Of a DNA stretch of 12,567 bases, positions 6,378 through 12,567 are shown piece after piece. The stretch's first letter is position 1. Each line of letters opens with the position of its first letter. The position numbers and the translations under genes are program-made. Origin of the DNA: Acidobacteriota bacterium (GTDB taxonomy: Bacteria > Acidobacteriota > UBA890 > WLXD01); NCBI GenBank assembly GCA_022571615.1, contig JACZXM010000035.1:1-12567 (forward strand), in the 5' to 3' direction. The notes under the pieces were generated by a model. That model worked only from the letters and a program-made list of their open reading frames with translations, did not search any database and was not told the origin of the DNA.

Positions 6378-7673
6378 TCACGCCAGCACGGGGAACGAAC
6401 AAGCTAGCAACCAACCGAAGAACAGACCGGCTCCGATGCCGTAGGCCCACGGACGGTTGACTCGACTGCCGGCGGCCACCAGACACGCGGTCACCAGAGG
6501 CAACAGCGGCAGCAGGATCGAGATCAAGCCCAGTTCCGGCACCAGCGCCATGAGCAAGAGCAAGCCGAGGATCAACGCCGTTGTCTGCGCCAACCACCAC
6601 AGCCACCGTCCACGGCCACGGGGATCACCTTGGCCGACCTCGGTGGCGACAAACCATGGGATGCACGCCAGCCCCAGAAGCGGCCATCGCAGCAGCCGCG
6701 GAGTGACCAGAGTCCACTGCAGCCACACCCAATCAGCACTCAATCCGATGACGATCCACAGGAACCCGAACAACGCCGCTGCGGCCAGCAGGTCCCGCCG
6801 CTCCGGGGCGCCCACCCGGTACCCCGCGAGCAAGAAACCGACCCCGGCGAGCAGCAGCCACAGAGCCAGCGCGCCGCCCATCTGCAGTCCCGCCAGCCGC
6901 CGCAGGTCGATGACCCACGACAACACCGCGCATACCAGGCTCGCCCCTATCGGAGCGCCGAACAGCGCCACCCAGTGGATAGGACGCCGGATCAGCCTAG
7001 CTCGCGACTCGCGCTGGGCGTCTCGCCGCAGCATCGGGCGCATCGACGCCAGCAGCAGCAGCCAGCCGACCGCCTGTGCCAACCACCACAGCAGGCGTCG
7101 GTCACGGTATTCAACGCGCACATCGATCTCGGGCTCGAGCGCCCGGTCCAGCCAGCGCAGCGCCGCCTGGTGGCTGCCATTGCGAAACAGGATCGAGAGG
7201 TGCTCGGCACCTGCAACCGCCACCAACTCGCGGGCTCGACCGGTAGCGAAATCGGTTCCGCTGCCGCCCGCCCGCTCGAGCATCTGCCGTGCGGAGCGCA
7301 GAAAGCGCGGCTCCCACGTTCCCGCCTGCAATTGCAGATTCCTGGGCGTGGCGGGGGTCACCGGGACCGGGATGGGCGAGATCGCTACCGTCGCCCGATA
7401 GCGCTCCGGATTCCTCAGCGCCAGGATCACGGCGGGGAACCGCGCGGCCAGCGCCTCCTGCTCTGCACCCTCCTGCGGCTCACCGTCGTGGCGCTCCAGA
7501 TGCCGGCTCAGGCGCTCCTCTGGACCCAGGACCGTAAACGTCATCGGCTGGCCGCCCTGGGAGAAGCGTCGGATCGACAGACCGCGATCCGCCGCCGACA
7601 CCCCGATCAGCCCTGCCACCATCAGCACCACGCCTGCCGCCAGAATCAGGACCGATTTGCCTCGCGGGCTCAC
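6378..7673 (-). CDS. Polytopic membrane protein with a partial alpha/beta-hydrolase domain
   Basis: A 431-residue protein. One membrane segment (about 7-27) leads to a likely periplasmic part up to about 195, then roughly eight further segments (197-211, 233-255, 265-285, 294-313, 326-345, 360-380, 383-401, 408-428). The soluble part holds RYRATVAISPIPVPVTPATPRNLQLQAGTWEP and VAVAGAEHLSILFRNGSHQAALRWLDRAL. These look like the C-terminal half of an alpha/beta hydrolase, with His158 as a candidate catalytic histidine. The preceding core that should carry the oxyanion HG motif and the GxSxG nucleophile is missing; only about 50 residues separate the first strand from VAISP. The gene starts with GTG in a GTGA overlap with the DUF3052 stop, so the two are coupled. 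The function is unknown; the hydrolase relationship rests on pattern memory. Confidence 0.72.
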   Translation of the reverse strand: MSPRGKSVLILAAGVVLMVAGLIGVSAADRGLSIRRFSQGGQPMTFTVLGPEERLSRHLERHDGEPQEGAEQEALAARFPAVILALRNPERYRATVAISPIPVPVTPATPRNLQLQAGTWEPRFLRSARQMLERAGGSGTDFATGRARELVAVAGAEHLSILFRNGSHQAALRWLDRALEPEIDVRVEYRDRRLLWWLAQAVGWLLLLASMRPMLRRDAQRESRARLIRRPIHWVALFGAPIGASLVCAVLSWVIDLRRLAGLQMGGALALWLLLAGVGFLLAGYRVGAPERRDLLAAAALFGFLWIVIGLSADWVWLQWTLVTPRLLRWPLLGLACIPWFVATEVGQGDPRGRGRWLWWLAQTTALILGLLLLMALVPELGLISILLPLLPLVTACLVAAGSRVNRPWAYGIGAGLFFGWLLACSFPVLA

Positions 7674-8080
7674 GTCCGATCCTCGAGCCGCCGCACGAAC
7701 TTCAGACCCGACCAGTCCTCATCGACGGCGCAGACCTTCACATCCACAAGCCCTCCAGCCAGCCCGATGTGCCGGACGTCGTTACCCGACAGATCCTCGT
7801 GCAAGGCGGAGGATTTCTTCGGCCACGAGACCCACAGCATGCCGCCGCAGGCCAGCGAGCGCTTCAGCCCCGGGAACCTTCTCCTCAGCGCCGCCGCGCG
7901 CGGGGCGAAGAAGTGCACGAAATCCATGTTTCGGCCCGGTCGCCGCAGAACCCGCAGTCCCTCGGGCAGCTCGCCTAGCAGGTCCCCGTAGTGGCCCGGC
8001 GCGTCGACGAACGCGACCTTCATTCCGGCTCGAATCCCGAGCTTTTTCAGCAGAGGCGTTGCAGAATAGCCGGCGCTCAT
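7670..8080 (-). CDS. DUF3052 family protein
   Basis: A 136-residue soluble protein that fits the uncharacterised DUF3052 family along its length. It begins MSAGYSATPLLKKLGI, has the middle segment MDFVHFFAPRAAALRRRFPGLKRSLACGGMLWVSWPKK, and ends with GLVDVKVCAVDEDWSGLKFVRR, all hallmark stretches as I know them. The ATG at 8080 is chosen over one six codons upstream because an AGGAGG (8089-8084) precedes it by 3 bases and the family starts with this MSAGYS. Its stop overlaps the GTG of the membrane-protein gene (7673-7670). It is the first gene of the minus-strand operon and is divergent from the PP2C phosphatase. No biochemical role is established to my knowledge. Confidence 0.88.
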   Translation of the reverse strand: MSAGYSATPLLKKLGIRAGMKVAFVDAPGHYGDLLGELPEGLRVLRRPGRNMDFVHFFAPRAAALRRRFPGLKRSLACGGMLWVSWPKKSSALHEDLSGNDVRHIGLAGGLVDVKVCAVDEDWSGLKFVRRLEDRT

Positions 8081-8111
8081 GTTCCTCCTACCCAGCATGG
8101 CTCATGCAACC

Positions 8112-8134
8112 ATAGTACGGTTCCGATTCTGCGG
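8112..8134. repeat. Shared intergenic word, copy 1
   Basis: ATAGTACGG (8112-8120) and TTCTGCGG (8127-8134) are separated by the six bases TTCCGA. The same two blocks occur joined, without the insert, at 9083-9099. This copy lies in the divergent gap between the DUF3052 gene and the PP2C gene. Read on the minus strand it contains TACTAT, a 4 of 6 match to a -10 box for the DUF3052 operon, but no convincing -35 is present. Confidence 0.5.
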
Positions 8135-8185
8135 TCACCGAGCATCTGCAAGCAAACGGCGCCAGCCTCACCCACACCAGGCAGC

Positions 8186-8214
8186 ACGTACCGCGCAGCC
8201 GGATCGGCTACAAT
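8186..8214 (+). promoter_or_regulatory. Possible promoter for the PP2C phosphatase gene
   Basis: TACAAT (8209-8214) matches the sigma-70 -10 box in 5 of 6 bases and lies 33 bases before the ATG, giving a leader of about 27 bases. The -35 at 17-base spacing (ACGTAC) is poor, so an activator or another sigma factor may be needed. Confidence 0.35.
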
Positions 8215-8247
8215 CGCCTCGCCGACCCGTCCACGACTTCGAGACCC

Positions 8248-9003
8248 ATGAGCAACCCCGCGCCCGCCAGCAACTGGCTTCTGGAGGTCGGTTCCCACAC
8301 CGAGGTTGGGCATGTGCGCGAGCGCAACGAGGACTCGCTCAAGGTGGACGAGTCGCTGGGGTTGTTCGTCGTCGCCGACGGAATGGGCGGACACAACGCC
8401 GGCGAGCGGGCCAGCCACCTTGCGGTCGAGGAGCTGCAGGCTTTTGTAAGCAGCCGCCTTGACGGTGAGGTCGATCCGGAAACCCTGGCGGCCGCGTTCC
8501 ACAGAGCCAATGCGGTGATCTTCCGCGAATCGCTCGAGCAGCCCGAACGCCGCGGCATGGGCACCACGATGACGGCGTTGCTGTTTCGCGCTGATGTGTG
8601 CTGGATCGGCCACGTTGGCGATTCGCGCGCCTGGCGGTTTCGTGACGGGGTGTGCAAGCAGCTCACGGAGGACCATTCGGTCATCGGAGATCAGATCCGC
8701 CAGGGCATTCTCACTCCCGAGCAGGCACTGCATCACCCGATGCGCAGCGTCCTGACGCGGAGCCTCGGCAGCGGCGCCGAGGTGACGGTCGACGTGTTGC
8801 AAGGGGGAGTGCAGGACGGCGATCTCTTCATCCTCGGGACCGACGGCATGACCCGCGTCCTCGATGAAGCCGGAATCGGACAGCGGGCCGCAACGGCGCA
8901 GGACCCGGGTTCGCTGGCCAGCGACCTCGTCGAGTTTGCCTGTACTGAAGACGGCACCGACAACGTCACGGTCATCGTCGTGCGCTGTAGTGCGGGCCGC
9001 TGA
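8248..9003 (+). CDS. PP2C-family protein serine/threonine phosphatase
   Basis: A 251-residue single-domain phosphatase of the usual bacterial PppA/Stp size, without signal peptide or membrane segment, so cytosolic. It removes phosphate from Ser/Thr of proteins using a two-metal centre. The motifs are in order: RNED at 26-29, DGMGGH at 44-49 (metal aspartate), GMGTT at 103-107, GHVGDSR at 121-127, LTEDHS at 139-144, GTDGMT at 197-202 (metal aspartate) and GTDNVTVI at 236-243 (last metal aspartate). All expected acidic residues are present, so it should be active. The second-last motif has Thr in place of the common Ser. No partner kinase gene is in the window, so its target is unknown. It is divergent from the DUF3052 operon. 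Confidence 0.94.
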   Translation: MSNPAPASNWLLEVGSHTEVGHVRERNEDSLKVDESLGLFVVADGMGGHNAGERASHLAVEELQAFVSSRLDGEVDPETLAAAFHRANAVIFRESLEQPERRGMGTTMTALLFRADVCWIGHVGDSRAWRFRDGVCKQLTEDHSVIGDQIRQGILTPEQALHHPMRSVLTRSLGSGAEVTVDVLQGGVQDGDLFILGTDGMTRVLDEAGIGQRAATAQDPGSLASDLVEFACTEDGTDNVTVIVVRCSAGR

Positions 9004-9045
9004 CGGTCGATACGTCACGGTCCAGGCTCGACTTTAGCCACCCCG

Positions 9046-9135
9046 CCACGGTCGTAAGTCCTGGATCTGTAGGGTTACAAAGATAGTACGGTTCTGCGGA
9101 CTTCCGTCGACCGTGGCCGTCTACCGTAGTCGACG
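9046..9135. repeat. Competing inverted repeats in the RND gene leader
   Basis: CCACGGTCG (9046-9054) is the perfect complement of CGACCGTGG (9108-9116). CGTCGAC (9105-9111) is the perfect complement of GTCGACG (9129-9135). The two pairings share 9108-9111 and cannot coexist. The second stem ends 7 bases before the preferred start of the RND gene, so it could hide the ribosome binding region. In GC-rich DNA the 7-base pair is expected by chance; the 9-base pair is less so. No T tract or known riboswitch pattern is seen. Confidence 0.3.
9083..9099. repeat. Shared intergenic word, copy 2
   Basis: ATAGTACGGTTCTGCGG is the uninterrupted version of the word at 8112-8134. It lies 43 bases before the RND start, between the PP2C and RND genes. 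Both copies are preceded by CAA two bases upstream. It may be a binding site or a promoter element shared by the flanking genes. Confidence 0.5.
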
Positions 9136-9142
9136 AGATCCC

Positions 9143-12100
9143 ATGCGGTGGCTGATTGACCTGTCGGTACGGCGACCGGTTGCGGTCGCGATGTTTTACT
9201 GCGCGCTGGCCCTTCTGGCGTGGGCGGCATGGCTGAACCTGCCGATCGACGTGGTGCCGCATGGCGAGTTCCCCAAGGTTACAGTGCGAACGCCATGGCC
9301 TGGCGCCTCGCCGGAGTCGATTCAGAGCCTGATCACGAGCAAGATCGAGGCGGTGGCGATCAACATCCCTGGCGTTCGCAAGGTCAGCTCGCGCTCGGCA
9401 CGCGGTTCCTCCCAGGTCATCGTGGAGTTTGGCGAGGACGCCAAGCTCGACCTGGCCCGATTCGAGCTCGGGGATCGGCTCAGCCTCTTGCGGCAGGAGC
9501 TTCCGCCATCGGCCGGAGTCCCGAGTATCCAGCTCGATTTGCCGCGCGAGTTCCAAGACCTCCAGGGCGGCACCTTCCTGGCGTTCACCCTCAGGGCGCC
9601 TCGCACGCTCAATGCCCTCCGGCAGTTTGCCAAACAGACCGTCGTGCCGGCGCTGATCGCGGTCGATGGCATCTCCGAGGTCCGCGTCTCCGGAGGTCAG
9701 GATCCGCACCTGCAGGTCACCCTGGACCCAGATCGTCTACAGCTGTACGGAATCCAGGCGCGGCAGGTACACCAGGCCATCCGGCAACTGGACCTGGAGC
9801 TACCGGTCGGCCAGGCGCAGATTGATGGCACAGCGTATGTGCTCAGGATCGACCATCATCTGCAGGATCTGGGGCCGCTGCGAGCGCTGCCGATCCAGAA
9901 AATCGGCGACCGGTTGATCCGGCTCGCGGATCTGGGCACGGTGGCCTACGGCTACGCCAAGACCGAGACCTATACGCGCGTGGACGGCGAGCCTCAGGTC
10001 GAGATCAACCTGCAGCGCAGGGCCGGGACCGATGTGTTGGGCGTGGCCCACGCCACCCGTACCCGTCTCCAGCAGCTGGCGACCGAGCTGCCGGAGGACA
10101 TCACGTTCGAGATCCAGCACGACGAGGCGGCCGATCTGGAGGCCGAGCTCGATCTCGTGTCGCGGCGTCTGACGCTGGTGTTGATCCTGGTTGCGGTGCT
10201 GTTGACCGTCCTGCTGCGCGACCTGCGGAGCGCCCCGTTGCTGTTCCTGTCGATCGGGGCCGCGTTGGCCATGACCGTGGTGGCGCTGTACCACCTGCGC
10301 GTCCCGGTCAATGTCCTGACGCTGACCGGACTGGCGCTCGCCTTCGGAATGCTGGTGGATAACGCCGTGGTGGTGCTCGAGAACGTGATGCGCTACCGGG
10401 AAAAGGGCGTCGATGCCCCGGCCGCAGCCCGGCGCGGGACCACCGAGGTTATCGTGCCGGTGCTCGCCTCGACGCTCACCACCATCGGTGTGTTCTTTCC
10501 CTTCGTGTACTTTCAGGGACGCATGCGCGACTACTTCACGCCGCTGGCGCTGGCCATTGCCTTCGCGCTCACCGCCTCGCTGGTAGTCTCGCTGACCCTG
10601 ATGCCGGCCGTCGCCGGGCACGGTTGGATTGCCTCGCGGGCCCGGGCGGGATCGGCCCGGCTGCCGAGTTTCCGGCGCGCCCTCGGGTTCGGCCTGCGCC
10701 ACCCGTGGATCGTGCTGCTGGTTGCCGCCGGGGCCTGGTACGGCGCCTACCGGCTGTTTGATGACAACGTGGCACGCGGTGATTTCCTGCGCTGGTGGGG
10801 CGGGTCCCAGCAACAGATCAACGTCTTCATGACGCTGCAATCAGGCGCCGAGGCCTCGCGCACCGACACCGCGATCCGCCCGTTCGAGGACTACGTGGTC
10901 GGGCTGCCCGATATCGAGCGGGTCACCGTACGGGTGTTCGGCAACAGCGGCCAGATGGTTGTGGAGTTCCCACCGGACATCGAGCTCACCGGTTACCCCC
11001 TGATCGTCAAGGACGAGCTGATCAAGATCGCCACCCGCTACGCGGGCTTGCGGGTCAGTGTGTCGGGCTTCGACAACAACTTCTACGCCAGCGGTTTCGG
11101 CCGCGGGGCGATGCTAGGGAGCAGGATCCATTTGTACGGCTACAACTACGAGCGCCTTGGGCAGATCGGCGAGGGCATCGCCAAGATGGCGCTCCGCAGC
11201 GCCCGGGTGCGGGAGGCCAACGTCACCGCCGGGTCCCGTAACCTGTGGGGCGACCAGGGGCAAGAACTCGGACTGCGGATACGACGCGACCGCCTCGCTA
11301 CCCACGGCTTGACCGTCACCGAGGTGAGGGCACAGCTCGAGAGCCTGCTCGCCGGGCGCACCAGTACCGACGAAATCCGCGTTGGCGGCGGGCGCTGGGA
11401 TCTGATGGTCAAGGTCGCCGGAGTGAACGAGCGGACCGTGCAGGACCTGCTCGATGCGCCGATCCGATCCACCAACGGCCATGGAACCCGGCTCGGCGAT
11501 CTACTCGATGTGGCGATGGTGAGCATCCCGGGCGAGATCACGCGGCAGGACCAACGCTACGACCGCTTCGTGCAGTGGGAGTTTCGGGGATCTGGGCGCG
11601 CCTCCCAGGCCTACCGGCAGGCGATCTTCGACTCGCTGGCATTGCCTCCCGGCTACAGCGCCACCCTCGACGACAATTTTCGCCTCACCGCGGAGGAGCG
11701 CGTGCAGATCCGCAATGTGGCCTGGCTGGCTCTGGCCATCGTGTTCATGGTGCTCGCCTCGCTGTACGAGTCGCTGCTGCAGCCGTTCGTGGTGCTGCTT
11801 GCGGTTCCGGGCGCGTTGATCGGCGTGTTCTTGATCTTCTACCTCACCGAGACCCCGTTCGATGCCTCGGCCTCCATCGGCGTCGTGCTGCTGGGTGGCA
11901 TCGTGGTCAACAACGCGATCCTGCTGGTCGATCACATCAACTTTTGCCGGCGCGACCTGCCGCTGGTAGAGGCCATCGTCACCGGAGCGGCCGAGCGCGT
12001 ACGCCCGATCCTGATCACCTCGATCACCACGGTGGGAGGCATGCTGCCGCTGGTGCTCATCGAGTCGGGCGAGCAGGTCGCCCGCCGTACCGACATCTGG

Positions 12101-12280
12101 GGCACCCTGGCCCTGTCGACGATCGGCGGGCTCACGGCATCCACTTTCCTGACCCTGGCGCTAACCCCCATCCTCTACCTGCTGGCCGAGCGCGGGCGCC
12201 GCGTAGCCTTGGCGCTCGGCCGCCAAGTGGTCGATGCGTGGCGGGCGACGCCGGCACGGGCGAGAGCAGGATCGCAGTGA
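9143..12280 (+). CDS. RND-family efflux transporter permease
   Basis: A 1045-residue inner-membrane pump of the AcrB-like RND superfamily, of full normal length. The ATG at 9143 is preferred because MRWLIDLSVRRPVAVAMFY is the usual start; a GTG at 9113 would add ten non-family residues. Membrane segment 1 is followed by a large periplasmic porter loop, a membrane block at about 345-505, a second periplasmic loop and a last membrane block at about 865-1035. The proton-relay motif GMLVDNAVVVLEN has Asp406, matching the relay aspartates of AcrB, but with Asn407 where AcrB has a second Asp. The opposite helix reads GGIVVNNAILLVD (Asn923-Asn924) in place of the AcrB lysine. This DN/NN pattern is common in uncharacterised RND pumps, so the substrate cannot be named. 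The stop overlaps the GTG of a membrane-fusion protein gene. Confidence 0.94.
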   Translation: MRWLIDLSVRRPVAVAMFYCALALLAWAAWLNLPIDVVPHGEFPKVTVRTPWPGASPESIQSLITSKIEAVAINIPGVRKVSSRSARGSSQVIVEFGEDAKLDLARFELGDRLSLLRQELPPSAGVPSIQLDLPREFQDLQGGTFLAFTLRAPRTLNALRQFAKQTVVPALIAVDGISEVRVSGGQDPHLQVTLDPDRLQLYGIQARQVHQAIRQLDLELPVGQAQIDGTAYVLRIDHHLQDLGPLRALPIQKIGDRLIRLADLGTVAYGYAKTETYTRVDGEPQVEINLQRRAGTDVLGVAHATRTRLQQLATELPEDITFEIQHDEAADLEAELDLVSRRLTLVLILVAVLLTVLLRDLRSAPLLFLSIGAALAMTVVALYHLRVPVNVLTLTGLALAFGMLVDNAVVVLENVMRYREKGVDAPAAARRGTTEVIVPVLASTLTTIGVFFPFVYFQGRMRDYFTPLALAIAFALTASLVVSLTLMPAVAGHGWIASRARAGSARLPSFRRALGFGLRHPWIVLLVAAGAWYGAYRLFDDNVARGDFLRWWGGSQQQINVFMTLQSGAEASRTDTAIRPFEDYVVGLPDIERVTVRVFGNSGQMVVEFPPDIELTGYPLIVKDELIKIATRYAGLRVSVSGFDNNFYASGFGRGAMLGSRIHLYGYNYERLGQIGEGIAKMALRSARVREANVTAGSRNLWGDQGQELGLRIRRDRLATHGLTVTEVRAQLESLLAGRTSTDEIRVGGGRWDLMVKVAGVNERTVQDLLDAPIRSTNGHGTRLGDLLDVAMVSIPGEITRQDQRYDRFVQWEFRGSGRASQAYRQAIFDSLALPPGYSATLDDNFRLTAEERVQIRNVAWLALAIVFMVLASLYESLLQPFVVLLAVPGALIGVFLIFYLTETPFDASASIGVVLLGGIVVNNAILLVDHINFCRRDLPLVEAIVTGAAERVRPILITSITTVGGMLPLVLIESGEQVARRTDIWGTLALSTIGGLTASTFLTLALTPILYLLAERGRRVALALGRQVVDAWRATPARARAGSQ

Positions 12281-12567
12281 AAGAGCAGCCGCAAGAAACT
12301 GGCCACCATTGGATGAGCACCGGACGCGTTCTGCTCAGCACAGTGGTCCTGCTCGGCATCGCCGTGGGGGGCTACCTTGTTCTGTACGGGCTGCCCGAGG
12401 CGTTCTCGCGTCCCCAGGAGCCCGCGGCGGAAGCTTCGGCAGCGCCGCAAAGCATCCAGGCACCGGCTGCACCCGCGGTATCGGTGGAAACCGGCCGGGC
12501 CCGCCGCGGCGACCGCGACCGGCAGCTGCACCATTGGCCCAGGGTCGAGCAACGAAGTGGTCGAGTG
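12277..12567 (+). CDS. RND membrane-fusion (periplasmic adaptor) protein, 5' part
   Basis: The gene starts with GTG inside a GTGA overlap with the RND stop and is cut by the window end. A second possible start is ATG at 12313. It encodes a short cytoplasmic N-terminus, one membrane anchor (VLLSTVVLLGIAVGGYLVLYG), a Pro/Ala-rich linker and VSVETGRARRGD, the usual entry into the first beta-barrel strand of adaptors that join an RND pump to an outer-membrane channel. After RRGD the frame becomes unlike the family (RDRQLHHWPRVEQRSGRV) and uses poorer codons. The +1 frame instead reads ATATGSCTIGPGSSNEVVE, which does look like an adaptor. A frameshift near 12505 is therefore possible. Position after an RND gene makes the family assignment likely. 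Confidence 0.72.
   Translation, partial: MKEQPQETGHHWMSTGRVLLSTVVLLGIAVGGYLVLYGLPEAFSRPQEPAAEASAAPQSIQAPAAPAVSVETGRARRGDRDRQLHHWPRVEQRSGRV

Noticed and set aside
6457..7991. Long plus-strand open frames opposite the membrane-protein and DUF3052 genes
   Set aside because: They are Arg/Gln/Ser/Pro-rich antisense products typical of GC-rich DNA; the minus strand has coherent membrane segments and a recognised family.
9001..9017. TGACG...CGTCA hairpin at the PP2C stop as a terminator
   Set aside because: The stem is only 5 bases with a 7-base loop and there is no T tract.
9800..10840. Long minus-strand open frame inside the RND gene
   Set aside because: Composition is His/Gln/Arg/Gly-rich and it is antisense to a full-length, motif-complete transporter.
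1..12567. Search for CRISPR arrays, tRNA genes, insertion-sequence ends and defence or phage genes
   Set aside because: Reading through the window showed no regularly spaced repeats, cloverleaf, transposase or other mobile gene; all large frames belong to the housekeeping or transport genes listed.

Overview
The window is a gene-dense, GC-rich stretch of bacterial chromosome. I see no insertion sequence, tRNA, rRNA or CRISPR array. The gene content is a leucine/isovalerate (liu-type) degradation cluster, a DUF3052 protein, a PP2C phosphatase and an RND exporter. Together with the high GC3 coding style, this suggests a proteobacterium, perhaps a high-GC gammaproteobacterium. That taxonomic guess is inference only.

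Positions 1-4256 hold the distal part of the leucine pathway. On the plus strand these are the 3' end of the methylcrotonyl-CoA carboxylase (MCC) carboxyltransferase subunit, a methylglutaconyl-CoA hydratase, a biotin carboxylase subunit, and a separate small biotin-carrier protein. The last two are joined by an ATGA overlap. Together they have the length and domain order of one ordinary MCC alpha subunit, so alpha is split here. HMG-CoA lyase, the last enzyme, is on the minus strand and its 3' end overlaps the biotin-carrier gene. A TetR regulator is divergent from the lyase. The gap between them holds a strong minus-strand promoter whose spacer contains a palindrome (AAACA-AA-TGTTT) resembling PsrA-type operators, which suggests local repression responsive to an acyl-CoA.

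Positions 5038-8080 (minus strand) read as a three-gene operon: DUF3052 protein, then a polytopic membrane protein with the remains of an alpha/beta-hydrolase domain, then a secreted or lipoprotein-like metallophosphoesterase. The first two are coupled by a GTGA overlap. The membrane protein appears to lack the serine-nucleophile part of its hydrolase domain. The phosphoesterase start is unclear because an in-frame TGA separates its Shine-Dalgarno from its hydrophobic leader.

Positions 8248-12567 (plus strand) hold a PP2C-type Ser/Thr phosphatase, then an RND efflux permease coupled by a GTGA overlap to the start of a membrane-fusion protein that runs off the window. A 17-base word occurs in both intergenic regions flanking the phosphatase gene, with a 6-base insertion in one copy. 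The RND leader carries competing inverted repeats.

The most interesting items are the split MCC alpha, the operator-in-promoter between lyase and TetR, the nucleophile-less hydrolase membrane protein, and the shared word around the phosphatase gene. I did not find a clearly new defence or mobile system.
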